Origin: Candidatus Flexifilum affinis
GTDB taxonomy: Bacteria; Chloroflexota; Anaerolineae; Aggregatilineales; Phototrophicaceae
NCBI GenBank assembly: GCA_016713325.1
Contig: JADJPJ010000022.1
Span: 62,001-126,000 of the forward strand
Reading direction: 5' to 3'
DNA: 64,000 nucleotides
A program made the translations under genes and the position numbers. Shown piece after piece: positions 1-14,155 of the stretch. A model generated the notes under the pieces. The model did no database searches. It had not been told where the DNA came from and was given only the letters and a program-made list of their open reading frames with translations. Position 1 is the stretch's first letter, and each line of letters starts with the position of its first letter.

Positions 1-2
1 AG

Positions 3-1307
3 TGGTGGGCCTGGCTGGCCGAACGGGCGGCAGCAAGCAGCGAGGCGGCGAAGCTGCTGCTGCTGATGGCGGTGGAGGGGCAACCGGTCTTGTGGCTGCG
101 GCTGGCGTTTTCAGTCATTCTCCAATGGCAGACCGCGGCACGGGAAGTGGCGCTGCGGATCGGCGCCCCGGCGGAGTCGATCGCCGCTCTGATCGCGATG
201 GGGAAAGCCCAGGTCCTGCTTGGAGAGCTTGAAGAAGCGACTGGGAAGCTTTGGCAGGCGGCTGGCGAGGCGGAGGTTGCCGGCGATCGGCGTCAGCTTT
301 GCGCCGCCCTGCGGGATTATGCGTTGATCACTCTCGGCGTGCAGCCGGCAGAAGAATCGGAGGCAATTGCCAGACGGTTGCTCGACCTCAGCCGGTCGTT
401 GGGCGACCCACGAGACCTGGGCACGACACTATCCGTCGTCGGCTGGATTGCGCTTAAGCAGGGGCGTTGGGAAGAGGCGCAGATGACTATGAATGAGGGG
501 CTGCCGCTAACGCTGCGCAGCGGCAATCAAGCCATGATCGCGCTGGCGCTGCAGCGCCTTGGTACGCTTGCGCACGGCATTGGCGACTACGCTCAAGCCA
601 GTTGCTACCAGCGGCAGGCGCTGGAATTCACCATGCAGATGGGTGATCAGCGGCGCGCGGCGCACCTCATGATGGATGCGGCTGCAACGCTCGACAATCA
701 AGGCGATTTTGCAGCGGCCCGCGAGTACTACCTGCAGGCGATTTCGCTCACCCGCCGCCTCGGTCTATCTCGCCTCGAGGCCGTCGCGTTCGCCAACCTC
801 GGCTATTCAGCCTATCTGCAAAATCAGTTTTCCGACTCTGTTTCCTATTCCGAATCGGCCGCGCCACTTCTGCGGTCCATGAAGCAGTTCGGGCTGCTCT
901 GCACCGTGCTCGCCAACCTGATCGCAGCCTATCTGCCGCTCGGCCGATTCGAGCAGGCACGCCTGGCGCTCCAGGAGGGTCTGGAGATCGCCACCAACGT
1001 CAATTCCGAACCGCTCAAAGTGATGATGCTGGTCGCCGCCGTGCAGACCTGGGTGGCCGCCGCGCTGGCGCAGCCCGACGCGCCCGCGCAGCGCGAGATG
1101 ATGGCGGAAGCGGCGTCCTGGTCCGGGATGATCCTGGCCTGCCCCGGCGCGGAGCAGGAAAACCGGGACGACGTCGCGAAGCTGCGCCCCCAGATGGAGG
1201 CGGCGCTTGGCGTGGAGCGGTTCATGGCCCTGTTCCAGGAAGGCGGTGAGGTCTACATCGACGACGTGATTGCCGACATCGTGTCGGTGCTGCGGGCGTC
1301 GGTCTGA
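3..1307 (+). CDS. TPR-repeat protein, C-terminal part (runs in from the window edge)
   Basis: The frame is open from the first bases of the window, so the gene begins upstream and only about 434 C-terminal residues are visible. The visible part is a chain of about 34-residue helical pairs with TPR spacing, for example segments containing GRWEEAQMTMNEGL, GDYAQASCYQRQAL, GDFAAAREYYLQAI and GRFEQARLALQEGL. It lacks signal peptide or membrane segments. In Chloroflexota such tails usually belong to large cytoplasmic regulators (LuxR/MalT-like, SARP or cyclase-type proteins with a central STAND ATPase), but that N-terminal part lies outside the window, so the full function cannot be assigned. The last helices (from about 1080) lose clear TPR spacing. 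The 3' end overlaps a small convergent reading frame. Confidence 0.75.
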   Translation, partial: WWAWLAERAAASSEAAKLLLLMAVEGQPVLWLRLAFSVILQWQTAAREVALRIGAPAESIAALIAMGKAQVLLGELEEATGKLWQAAGEAEVAGDRRQLCAALRDYALITLGVQPAEESEAIARRLLDLSRSLGDPRDLGTTLSVVGWIALKQGRWEEAQMTMNEGLPLTLRSGNQAMIALALQRLGTLAHGIGDYAQASCYQRQALEFTMQMGDQRRAAHLMMDAAATLDNQGDFAAAREYYLQAISLTRRLGLSRLEAVAFANLGYSAYLQNQFSDSVSYSESAAPLLRSMKQFGLLCTVLANLIAAYLPLGRFEQARLALQEGLEIATNVNSEPLKVMMLVAAVQTWVAAALAQPDAPAQREMMAEAASWSGMILACPGAEQENRDDVAKLRPQMEAALGVERFMALFQEGGEVYIDDVIADIVSVLRASV

Positions 1308-1510
1308 GGGACGGGCCCGGCCTGAATCTCGGTCACGGTGGTGAGCGCGCGCTTGATGACGCTGACCGCAGCCGTCACCACGAGACCCACCACCGCCGCG
1401 GAGTTCGTTTCGACTCCGGCTGAGGTGCGCAGGCGGTGCTGCTTGGCGTCTTCGCGGCGGGCCATGCGATTGTACTCGGCGTCCATGATGCTCAGGTGAT
1501 CGGGGCGCAT
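1253..1510 (-). CDS. Small hypothetical protein (85 aa)
   Basis: I do not recognise this protein. It is supported by a good Shine-Dalgarno sequence (AGGAGAG) about 8 bases before an ATG and by a position that fills the gap between the TPR gene and clpB. The N-terminal half is charged (MRPDHLSIMDAEYNRMARRED), followed by an Ala/Val-rich stretch (AAVVGLVVTAAVSVI, residues about 38-52) that could form one amphipathic or membrane-contacting helix. Its 3' end overlaps the convergent TPR gene by about 55 bases. It could be a genuine small regulator or membrane-associated peptide. Without a homologue it remains a moderate call. Confidence 0.4.
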   Translation of the reverse strand: MRPDHLSIMDAEYNRMARREDAKQHRLRTSAGVETNSAAVVGLVVTAAVSVIKRALTTVTEIQAGPVPQTDARSTDTMSAITSSM

Positions 1511-1729
1511 GATGTCTCTCCTGGTTTGTCGTGTTGCTGCCGGTCAGTGTTTCAATCTGACACCAGCATATCCCTCTATCGTGATCGGATCGTGACGCCA
1601 GCGTGACAGCGAAAAACTGCTCGCCAAAGTCGCGCATACGTCGCTCTTGCACATTTCTAAGACCTTTCCTACGCCCCGAACGTAGACTCTAAGTACAGAG
1701 TACGCAGGGAAAGTCTGGAGAAGTCGTTT

Positions 1730-4336
<2,607 letters not shown>

Positions 4337-4377
4337 CCCTCACCCCCAGCCGCTTGCTTCTTCTGGTCTGGTGCGTT

Positions 4378-4687
4378 GGACGCCCCGTTGGGCGTCCCAT
4401 GTGCACCGAGTTAAGGGTTGCAGGGGCCGCCGAGGCGGACTCTGCGCGGTTGTCTGCCCTTGAAACCCCGTCCCATGAACGAGACGATCGTATGGGAGAC
4501 CCGCCGGGTCTCCCACCATAGAACGGGAGAGGCGGCGCCTCTCCCCTACGCCTGGGTGCGTCGATCGACCTCCAGAACGTGATGGTTATCGCTAACTTGG
4601 TGCCCATGGGACGCGCAGCAGCGCGTCCGCCCGGTTTGCCCAACCCCTATGCCCTAACCGATTCCCCCTCTCCGCTCGGAGAGGGGG
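4378..4687. repeat. Intergenic cluster of five short palindromes
   Basis: The 370-base gap between clpB and the convergent hydrolase holds no gene. It contains five hairpin-forming palindromes: 4378-4397 (arms GGACGCCC/GGGCGTCC), 4494-4514 (GGGAGACCCG/CGGGTCTCCC), 4525-4545 (GGGAGAGGCG/CGCCTCTCCC), 4609-4628 (GGACGCGC/GCGCGTCC) and 4664-4687 (CCCCCTCTCCG/CGGAGAGGGGG). The last is followed by TCAGGGGGTGAGG, a tail that recurs near 31207. Arms differ between copies while geometry is kept. Some may act as bidirectional terminators for the two converging genes. Confidence 0.8.
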
Positions 4688-4708
4688 TCAGGGGGTGAGG
4701 TTTCTTTC

Positions 4709-6220
4709 TTACTCCTGCCCCAGAATCCACCCCGCAATATCCTCGATCACCGCCTGCGCCACGAACCCGACTGCGTTGTAATCCGCCGGAATGGCCTTCC
4801 GGCTCAGATCGCCCAGCGCCATGAAGATGTGATTCACATCCGGGTAGCTGATGAACGTGGCGCGCGCATTCCCCGCCAGGGCGTCCTGCCACAGCACGAA
4901 ATCGTCCATGGTGACCTGATAATCGCGCTCGCCCTGCAGGACCAGGAAGGGCAGGTCCAGCGCCTGCGCGTCCGCCATCTGATCGACCGCCACGATGCTG
5001 GCCCAATAGGCTGCGCCCACCGGATTGTCCGGGAAGGCTTCCTCCGGCGCGATCCCTGCCGCCAGCTTGGCCAGCCCCACGATCACCGGACCCAGTACCT
5101 CAGCATTGGTCGTCCCCTCAGGCGCGCTCGCGTCGGCCGCCAGCAGCCCGTCCAGATAATCAACCTGGCTGGCCAGCATTTCCCCGTAGGGCCGCGCCGG
5201 CCCGGCCATCACGATCACCCCGACAGTCAGGCCGCTTCGCGCCGCGATGCGGGCCGCCATCATGCCGCCCAGGCTGTGTCCGAGCACGTAGACCCGCGAC
5301 GGATCGATGCCGGGGATCTCGGCCAGTTGGGCGATGGCCGCCACCGCGTCGTCGGTGGTCTCGGAGTCGATGGTCACCGTCTCGCCGAGCATCTCCGGCT
5401 GGCCGCGGTAGGCGTACGTCCGCTTGTCGTAGCGCAGCACGGCGATTCCGCGCGAGGCCAGCCCGACGGCCAGGTTGCGGAACGGCTTGAGCACGCCCAG
5501 TGTCTCGTCGCGGTCGTTCGGACCGGATCCGTGCACCAGCACTACCGCGGGGACATTCTCTGCACCGGCCGGCATCGTCAGCGTGGCCGGCAGTTCGAGA
5601 TCCCCCGATCGCAGGGTGATTTCCGTCTCGGTGTAGGCGGCCTCATCGGCGTACTCCGGCAGTGCGCTGCCCAACGAAATCTCCCCTGCCAGCGCAAAGC
5701 CAAGGATCGCCGCGTTCAGCGCCGGGGTGGCCGCGGCCAGCGCTGCCTGCGAACCGCGCAGGATCAGCGTATAGACCGTCCCTGCCTCGCCGCGCCCGAT
5801 CACGGCCACAATGGTCGCGCCCCCGTCCAGCAGATAGATATTCTGCACCCAGGTGACTCCCCCGGGCACCGGGACGGGACTGGACTGAACCGGGTCGTCG
5901 GTGATGCCCAGCCCGGCGGACTTCGCCACGGCGTCGACGCCGGCCGCGACGGCCTCCAGCGTAGAGGTGTCGCTCTCCAGGGTGGCGACGAACAGATCGG
6001 CGCCTTCCGGGCTGACATAGTGGGGCAAGCCCTCTTCATCCGCGTTGGTCCAGTTGTCTGGCAGGGGGAAGCTGAAGCGCCCCGTCGGATCGTGAAACAT
6101 GCCATCACCTTCCTGGGCCAGCGCCCCGACCGGCGCAAATCCAAAGGCCAGGAGCGCACTCAGCGCCGCGAGGAACGTGAGACGAATGAGAGGGGTAAGA
6201 CGTGCAGAGGAGCAAGACAT
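4709..6220 (-). CDS. Secreted alpha/beta hydrolase (esterase/lipase-like)
   Basis: Predicted exported serine hydrolase of 503 residues. A Sec signal peptide (hydrophobic core about 12-27, cleavage after GALAQ near 36) precedes an N-terminal beta-rich domain of about 160 residues of unknown role. The alpha/beta-hydrolase domain follows: oxyanion-hole segment HGSGPNDRDE near residue 229, nucleophile elbow GHSLGG (Ser about 316), acid in GERDYQ (Asp about 432) and catalytic His in DVNHIF (about 464). This matches the family often described as dienelactone hydrolase/acyl-peptidase-like with an N-terminal extra domain. The natural substrate, an ester or peptide, cannot be read from the sequence. 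It stands alone, convergent with clpB and divergent from the beta-helix gene. Confidence 0.85.
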   Translation of the reverse strand: MSCSSARLTPLIRLTFLAALSALLAFGFAPVGALAQEGDGMFHDPTGRFSFPLPDNWTNADEEGLPHYVSPEGADLFVATLESDTSTLEAVAAGVDAVAKSAGLGITDDPVQSSPVPVPGGVTWVQNIYLLDGGATIVAVIGRGEAGTVYTLILRGSQAALAAATPALNAAILGFALAGEISLGSALPEYADEAAYTETEITLRSGDLELPATLTMPAGAENVPAVVLVHGSGPNDRDETLGVLKPFRNLAVGLASRGIAVLRYDKRTYAYRGQPEMLGETVTIDSETTDDAVAAIAQLAEIPGIDPSRVYVLGHSLGGMMAARIAARSGLTVGVIVMAGPARPYGEMLASQVDYLDGLLAADASAPEGTTNAEVLGPVIVGLAKLAAGIAPEEAFPDNPVGAAYWASIVAVDQMADAQALDLPFLVLQGERDYQVTMDDFVLWQDALAGNARATFISYPDVNHIFMALGDLSRKAIPADYNAVGFVAQAVIEDIAGWILGQE

Positions 6221-6446
6221 GGGTTTGACCCGTTCTGTTGAATGGACTCAAGAACGCCCCTCCGCGCACCCGCGCGAGGACTAAGGAGCGTTTCCTGTGG
6301 CTATTCTAATCCAAGAATGGTCGGACAGGGTCGACCAGCAGGTTTGCCCACTCCCCGCCCGCGACCTGAGGGATGTTGCTAATGTATGGGCGATCAGTCG
6401 TATAATTCAGAAGGATATATTCGTCGTCGCACCCGAGAGGACCGCC

Positions 6447-9400
6447 ATGAAGCGACCGCGACTCGGTATCCTTCTCCTCGTTTTTGGTCTCCTTACAATT
6501 GCTTCGCCAACCACGCAGGCAGCCAGCTTCACTGTTTCCAACCTCAATGACTCCGGGCCAGGATCGCTTCGGCAGGCGCTTGCCGATGCTGACGCCGCGC
6601 CCGGCGATGACACCATCACGTTCAGCGTGGCGGGAACCATCCCGCTGAGTTCGACGCTCACAATTGCCAGTGCGGTGACCATCGATGGCCCCGGCGCGGC
6701 CTCGCTGACGATCAGCGGCCAGAACAGCGTGCGCGCCTTCTGGGTCAACTCCGGCGTGACCGCCACGATTCAGGATGTGACGATCAGCGGCGGCAAGGCA
6801 TCCATCGCAAAAGGCGGCGCGATCTTCATGCAAGCCAGCAACGCCAGTCTGACGGTCGCCAACAGCGCCTTCACCGGCAATACGGCGGATTACGGCGGCG
6901 CGATCTTCAACGACAATGGTCATCTCACGGTGACGAACTCCACTTTCAATCTGAACATCGCCAACGGTGCCGGTGGCGCGATCAAAAGTGATTGGGGCGT
7001 GTTGATCGTCACGGGAAGCAGCTTCACCGGCAAGGGCCAGCGCCCGGTAGCAACGGAGGCGGAATCGCAAGCGACGCGACCTGGCTTCGCGTGTCGAACA
7101 GCGTATTCAGCGGCAATAGCGCGGGGAAACAGTGGAGGCGCAATCCTCAGTTCCGTTTACAACGGAATCTCGATGTGGGTGGTCAACACTACCTTCGACG
7201 GCAATACGTCGGGCATGGGTGGTGGGCTGACTACGTCCGGCGAAGGCCAGCAAATCGTGTTGGGCAGCACATTCAGCGGTAATTCCACCTCCAGCGGGTG
7301 TTGTTACAACCACGGTGGCGCGATCTTCAGCGGCAACACGCTCTGGCTGATCAACAGCACACTGACCGGCAACAGCACGCAGTTCGACGGCGGCGCGGTC
7401 GCCAACTACGGGACGCTCAACGTCTACAACAGCACGGTTCACAATAACAACGCGGGCAGGGATGGCGACGGCATCTACAACTACAATCCGAACGCCCTGA
7501 CGCTCAACAACAGCATTCTCTCCGGCAGCGCCTGCTACGGCACGGGAATGAGCGGATCGCACAACGTCGCGACGACCGGGAGCAACTGCCCCGGCGCGAC
7601 CGAATCCGCCGATCTGGGACTCGGCGCGCTGGCCGACAACGGCGGTTTGACCCAGACGATGGTTCTGCTGCCCGGATCGCCGGCGATTGATGCGGGAAAC
7701 AACGCCCTGCTCCCGGCGGACATGACCGACATGGATGGGGATGCGAACACGGCCGAGCCGATCCCGTTCGACCAGCGCGGCGCAGGCTTTCCGCGAGTCG
7801 GCACGGGGACGGTCGATGCGGGGGCGGTGGAAACCGTGCTGCCGGTGTTCGTCACGGTGGCGGCGGCCAGTCCCACCCTGGCCGAGGGCGGCAGCACGCA
7901 TTTCGTGTTCACGCGCTCCAACATGGAGGGCGATCTGGCAGTGCATTTCACGCTCAGCGGCACGGCAGCCAACGGGAGCGATTTCACCCTCAGCCCCCTC
8001 GATACGATAACCATTCCCGATGGATCGAGCTCGGCGAACGTCGAGATCGACGCGCTCGATGACGGGAGCGCTGCCGAAGGCGACGAAACGGTGATTCTCA
8101 CTCTGGTGGATGATCCGGCGTATGTCTCCGATACGCCTGCCAGCGCGACGGTGACGATCGCGAGCAGCGGTTTCACGGTGACCAACGCCAACACGAGCGG
8201 CGCTGGTTCGCTGGCACTGGCGCTCGATAACGCGAATGCGATCGCCGGGACGGATACGATCACCTTCGATCCGATCTTCTTCGGGACGGCGCGCACGATC
8301 ACCCCGTCCGCGACGCTGGTGATCGCCAGCGATCTCACGCTGGACGGCCCCGGCGCGAACCTGCTCACCCTCAGCGGCGGCGGCTCGCTTCGGGTGTTCA
8401 TGGTGGAGTCCGGCGTAGATGCCACGATTCAAAATGTCACCATCAGCGACGGCCATTCGAGCGAATTCGGCGGCGGCATCCACAACCAGGGTATGCTGAC
8501 GATTCACGGCAGCACGTTCACTGTCAACGAGGCAAATTGGGGAGGTGCTGTGTGGAACAGCGGCACGCTGGTGGTGACCGACACGATCTTCGATACCAAC
8601 ACCTCTACATTGGGTAGTGGAATCTTCAATGAAGGTGGGACGGTGACCGTGGGCGGCAGCACCTTCAGCGTGAATACGACTTCCGCGGGAGCCGGTATCT
8701 ATAGCTGGCACGGCGGTACCGTAAACGTGGACGACAGCACCTTCCGCGGCAATACCGCCTACAGCGCGGGAAGCATCTATACTTGGCTCGGCAGCGTGGT
8801 GACCGTGAGCAACAGCACGTTTCGGCACAATTTCGCCTCGGCTGATGGCGGGTCAATTGAAGTGGGCAGCGGCGGTTCGGTCACGGTCACGAACAGCCTC
8901 TTCCGGAACAATACGGCGAACAGCGGCAACGGCGGTGCACTTCTGAACATCGATGGCACGCTCACCGTGATCAATTGCACCTTCAGCGACAACTTCGCGG
9001 GCAGTCAAGGTGGTGGGATATTCAGTTTGCGCGGGGTAACCACCATTGCCAATGCCACGTTTCACGACAGCGGGATTGCAGCAGACTCAGATATATCTCC
9101 AGCTATTCTAAGGCTCGACAACAGCCTGCTGTCGATGAGTCCGTGCTACGGCGGACTCATCACCGGGGCGAACAACATCGCCTCAACCGGAAACGGCAGC
9201 GGTTGTCCGGCCACCGAGTACGCTAACCTGCTCTTTGATGAGCTGGCCGACAATGGCGGCCCGACGCAGACCTTTGCCCTCCTGCCGGGATCGCCGGCGA
9301 TTGATGCGGGAAACAACGCCCTGATCCCGGCGGATACCGCCGATATGGACGGCGACGGGAACACGACTGAACCGATCCCCTTCGACCAGCGCGGAGCGGG

Positions 9401-12400
9401 CTATCCGCGTGTGATGGGCACTTCAGTGGACGCCGGCGCGGTGGAGTTCAATTCGCTGCCCGTCGTCACGGTGACGGTCACAGCCGCCAGCGATCAAATC
9501 ACGGAAGGGGGTTCGAGCACGTTTACCGTGACGCGCAGCGGCACGACTGGCAGCCTGACCGTCTATTTCGCAGTCAGCGGGACCGCCACAACAGGGAGTG
9601 ACTTCACGCTCAGCCCGGTCAGCCCGGCAACGTTCTCGGACGGAGAAGCGACGGCGACGCTCACACTCAACGCCATGAACGATGGTAGTTCCGCCGAGCC
9701 GGACGAAACCGTGGTGCTGACGCTGGTCGATGACGCGGCTTACGACCTGGGCACGCCTTCCGAGGCGACAATCACGATCGCTCGCAATGGTTTTCTCGTC
9801 ACAAACGACCATGCCAACGGCTCCGGGTCCCTGGCGCAGGCTGTGGAAAACGCCAACCTCATCGACGGCGCGGATACGATCACCTTTGATCCCGCTTTCT
9901 TCAGCATCGCGCGGACGATTACACCGCCGGCGACCCTGAACATCAACAGCGGCGTGACGATCGATGGCCCAGGCGCGGATCTGCTGACCGTCAGCGGCGG
10001 CGGCCTGTTCCGGGTGTTCATGGTGGAATCTGCGACAGATGTCACCATCCAGGATGTCACCATCAGCGGAGGCAACTCGATCTACGGCGGCGGCATCTAC
10101 AATGATGGGAAGCTGAGGGTCACCAACAGCACTCTCAGTGGCAATACGGCCGAATACGGTGGCGGCATCGCCAATGTTGGGACGTTGGCAGTCACCAACA
10201 GCACCCTCAGCGGCAATTTTGCCGAATTTAGCGGCGGTGGAATACACAATAATGAGTTCTTGCAGAACAGTCTTGTGTCTAACAGCACATGCTTCCACTC
10301 ATCCGGGGGTTCTTGGTCGGGCGCGAACAACATCGCCAGTACGGGCAGCGGCTGCCCTGGAGCCACCGAGTACGCTTACCTGTACGTCGGCGACCTGGCG
10401 GACAACGGCGGCCCGACGCAAACCATTGCCCCTGCTGCCGGATCGCCGGCCATCGATGCGGGAAACAACACTCTGCTCTCAGCGGACAGCACCGACATGG
10501 ACGGCGACGGTAACATAGCCGAACCGATTCCATTCGACCAGCGCGGGGTAGGCTATCCGCGTGTGATGGGCACTTCGGTAGATGCAGGCGCGGTAGAACT
10601 CAATCCGCTCACCGTGACGACGGCGTCCACGACGATCGCCGAGGGCAGCAGCGCGACGCTGACGTTTACGCGGCCGGACACGGCCGGGACTCTGAACGTG
10701 AACTTCGTGGTGAGTGGCACGGCCGCTGACGGCAGCGATTTCACTTTCAGCCGATCCAGCCCGGTGACATTCCTGGACGGAGAAGGGACGACGACAGCCA
10801 CAATCTACGCGCTGAACGATGGCAGTTCCGCCGAACCGGACGAGACTTTTGTTCTGACCCTGGTAGATGATGCTGGCTATCCCATTGGGATGCACGCTGC
10901 GGCGACCGTCACGATCGCTCGCAATGGTTTCTCGTCACGAACGACCATGCCAACGCCTCCGGCTCCCTGGCGCTGGCGGTGGAAAACGCCAACCTCATCG
11001 ACGGCGCGGATACGATCACCTTTGATCCCGCTTTCTTCAGCATTGCGCGGACGATCGCACCGCCGGGAACACTGAACATCTACGGGAACCTGACGATTGA
11101 TGGCCCAGGCTCGGACCTCGCAACCATGAGTGGCGGTGGCTTGTTCCGGGTGTTCATGGTGGAAGCAGGCATAGATGTGGCGATTCAGGAAGTCACCATC
11201 AGCGGCGGCAACGCGTGTTATGAAGAGGGCGACGGGTGGTGCGACGAGGGCGGCGGTATTTACAATGCTGGCACGCTGAGGGTCGCCAACAGCACCATCA
11301 GCGGCAATTCGGCCGAAACTGGCGGCGGTATCTTCAATTACCATGGCACGCTGACGGTCGCCAACAGCACGTTCAGCGGTAACTCCGCTGAATTCGGCGG
11401 TGGCATTTTCAACGATTATGGCACGCTGACGGTCACCAACAGCACCATCAGCGGCAATTCTGCTGAATATGGCGGTGGCATCTACAACCATCATGGCGCG
11501 CTGACCATTGTCAACAGTACCTTCAGCGGCAATCCAGGAGGGTCTAGCGGAGGACTTTACGCCCTCGGGAGTGGCATCGTCATCGAGAACAGCATTCTGG
11601 CCAACACGACTTGTGCCGGAGGTTCTGGCGGGAGCTTCTCCGGAACATTCAACGTCGCCACCCCTGGCAGCGGCTGCCCCGGCGCCACCGAGTACGCCGA
11701 TCTGCTGCTTGGCCCGCTGGTCGACAACGGCGGCTCGACGCAGACTATCGTCCTGCTGCCGGGTTCGCCGGCCATTGACGCGGGAAACAACGCCCTGCTC
11801 CCGGCGGACACCACCGACATGGACGACGATGGGAACACGTCCGAACCGATCCCGTTCGACCAGCGTGGGGCAAACTATCCACGCGTGCGTGGTCTCAGCG
11901 TGGACGTGGGCGCCTACGAGTATGAACCAACTACCGTGATCCGCGGAGTCATCTACCAGCCGGACGGCCTGTCGCCGCTCACCGCGCAGGTGCGTCTGCT
12001 GCGAATCACCACGCCGCCCGCGCCGAACGATCCTGGCGCGATCGACCCCGACGCAATGGAAATCGCCTATCAGGTCATGAGCGATGCCGACGGCGAATTC
12101 GTCTTCCCGGCCGTCGCTGCCGGCGACTACATCATCGAGGTTGTGAGCGGCGAGCACGGGACCTGGTACTTCGACGGCGCGGCGACGATCGAAGAGGCGG
12201 CTATTCTCGGCGTCGAGCCGGGCCAGACCCTGGAGCAGATGGATGTCGTCATGCAGGGCGGGCCGGTCAAGGCGACGTTCAGCGGCGCGGTGACCATGCA
12301 GGGGCGTGGCGTTCCGCCGAACGCGCTGTATACCCGGATGCTGTCGGTGGTCATGACGCCGGTGGGTGGTGGCGCGCCGGTCTTCCAAGGGACCGTGATC

Positions 12401-12736
12401 AGCGATGTGAACGGGGCGTTCGCCGTGAACCTGCTCACACCCGGCAGCTACCGCGTGTGGGTCAAGGCCGACCACACGCTGGCCGTGGCGCAGACCGTCG
12501 CGCTGGCCGCCGGCGACAACAGTATCGTCATGGGGCTGCGCGAGGGTGACGCCAATGGCGACAACGTCGTGAATATCGTGGACTTCTCGATCCTGGCCGC
12601 GTCGTTCGGCAGAGCCTCCGAACAGACAGGGTACGACGAACGCGCCGACTTCCACGAAGACAATCTCATCAACATTCAGGATTTCTCGCTGCTGGCGTCG
12701 AACTTCGGTCAGAGCGGCGCGAGCCAGATGCCATAG
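6447..12736 (+). CDS. Giant secreted beta-helix/Calx-beta protein with dockerin-like C-terminus (frame-disrupted)
   Basis: Surface or secreted protein of roughly 2,095 residues. The ATG at 6447 is chosen because GAGAGG lies 6 bases upstream and a signal peptide follows directly (MKRPRLGILLLVFGLLTIAS, cleavage near TQAA). Four units each hold right-handed parallel beta-helix rungs (NSTFSGN-type repeats) and end in the choice-of-anchor-Q-like motif NGGxTQT...SPAIDAGN...DQRG. Calx-beta domains (AEGGS...DETVxLTLVDD) separate them at about 7845, 9460 and 10604. Two carboxypeptidase-regulatory-like beta domains (11935-12540) and a duplicated dockerin-like calcium motif (GDANGDNVVNIVDFSIL; LINIQDFSLLASNF) close it. 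Three single-base indels break the frame: a compensating pair near 7035-7045 and 7120-7130, and a T4-to-T3 loss at 10928-10930 when compared with the same sequence at 9790. Its role (adhesion, matrix) is inference. Confidence 0.85.
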
Positions 12737-12849
12737 CGCGACCCGCTCCGACTCTGGTCAATGGGTGTCTGTATGAGGGAGGGTGACAGGAATGAGGGCT
12801 TCGGACTCAGTTCTGTCCTTCCCTCATTCCTCAACCCTCATGACGTTCG

Positions 12850-14155
12850 TTATCTCAACCCACTCCGCTGCTGACTCCGCCGCGAGATGGCGTCGATGAC
12901 CACGGCGGACAGGAGCACCAGCCCCGTGACCACGAACTTGACGCCGGAGCTGACATTCAGCAGACCCATGCCGTTCTCGACGCTGGACACCACCAGCGCG
13001 CCCAGGATGGCGCTGTACACCTTGCCGCGCCCGCCGAACAGGCTCTGTGCCGCCGATGACCGCCGCGGCGATCACGTACAGCAGCAGGTTGCCGCTGCCG
13101 GCGTTTGGAGCGACGGATTTCAGGCGCGAGGCCAGCACGATTCCGCCCATGCCCGCCATAAAGCCCGAGATCATGAAGACGATGATCCGGATGCGTTCAA
13201 CCCGGATACCGGCGCGGCGTGCGGCCTCTTTGTTGCCGCCGACTGCGTAAACGTAGCGCCCGAAGCGTGTGCGCTCGGCCAGATAGGTCAGCACGACCAG
13301 GAAGACCAGCATGATCACGGCGATCACCGGCATGCCTTGCTGTGGCGGTGCTGTCTCGCTGAGTCCCCGGTTGATATTGAACAGGTAGGCCAGGAAGGCA
13401 CCCACGATGCCCATGAGCACCGTCTGCGCCAGGATGATCTGGGTCGGTTTCGGACGCAGGCCAGCCTTACGGCGGGCGTTGGCCGTGCCGAACTCCATGA
13501 TGGTCAGCAGTGCGACGAAGATGGCGATGACGATCCAACTCCAGACCGGCGGCAGGACCTCGCTGGCCAGGTTGCGCACGACCGGATTCTGAATGTTGAC
13601 CGTGCCGCCGCCATCACCCATCAGCATGAGCACCACGCCGTTCCAGGCCAGCAGCCCGGCCAGCGTGACGATGAATGAGGGGAGCTGGAAGGTAGTAATC
13701 AGGAAGCCGTGCAAAAAGCCGATGGCGGTGGTGACCAGCAGAGCCATCGGAATGACATTCCACCAGTCCATCCAACTCAGCGCCGGGTTAGTGAGCGATT
13801 CGCGCAGCAGGATAGCCGTCGTCACGCCGCCCACGGCGCTCACGAAGCCTGCCGACAGGTCAATTTCGCCGAGCAGCAGGATGAAGACCATGCCGTAGGC
13901 GATCGTCGCATAACCCGCCATCTGGATCGTAATGTTGACCAGGTTGCGAGGGGTCAGGAAGTTTTCATTTAGGCTCTGAAAAATGATGCCGATGATGACC
14001 AAGCCGAGGAAGATCGGCAGTGCGCCAATCTCGCCGGAGCGGATGCGCCGAACCGCTGCGCCGACATACTCGATAGGCGACTGGGGTTCCTGACTGGCCA
14101 GAAGTGCGCTGCTGGGCGCGCCGCTTTCCTGCGTGAGATCTGTTTGCGTGCTCAT
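12850..14155 (-). CDS. CUT2-type sugar ABC transporter permease (XylH/RbsC-like, one frameshift)
   Basis: Inner-membrane permease of the BPD_transp_2 family. About 350 residues with 9-10 hydrophobic segments begin after a cytoplasmic N-terminus (for example LPIFLGLVIIGIIFQSL, YATIAYGMVFILLLGEIDLSAGFV, IIVFMISGFMAGMGGIVLASRL). The GEIDLSAGFV and FxxGxxAGxGG signatures are family typical. The frame breaks at about 13043-13050: reading on after IAAAVIGGT with a one-base correction gives the expected SLFGGRGKVYSAILGALVV ending and a stop at 12850. The unshifted frame gives an implausible Arg-rich tail ending at 12824. The ATG overlaps the stop of the upstream ATPase gene (ATGA), indicating translational coupling. 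It is the third gene of the binding protein-ATPase-permease operon. Confidence 0.85.

Noticed and set aside
10925..10935. Programmed frameshift in the giant beta-helix gene
   Set aside because: The internal repeat at 9790 has the same sequence with one extra T, so loss of a T from a homopolymer explains the break.
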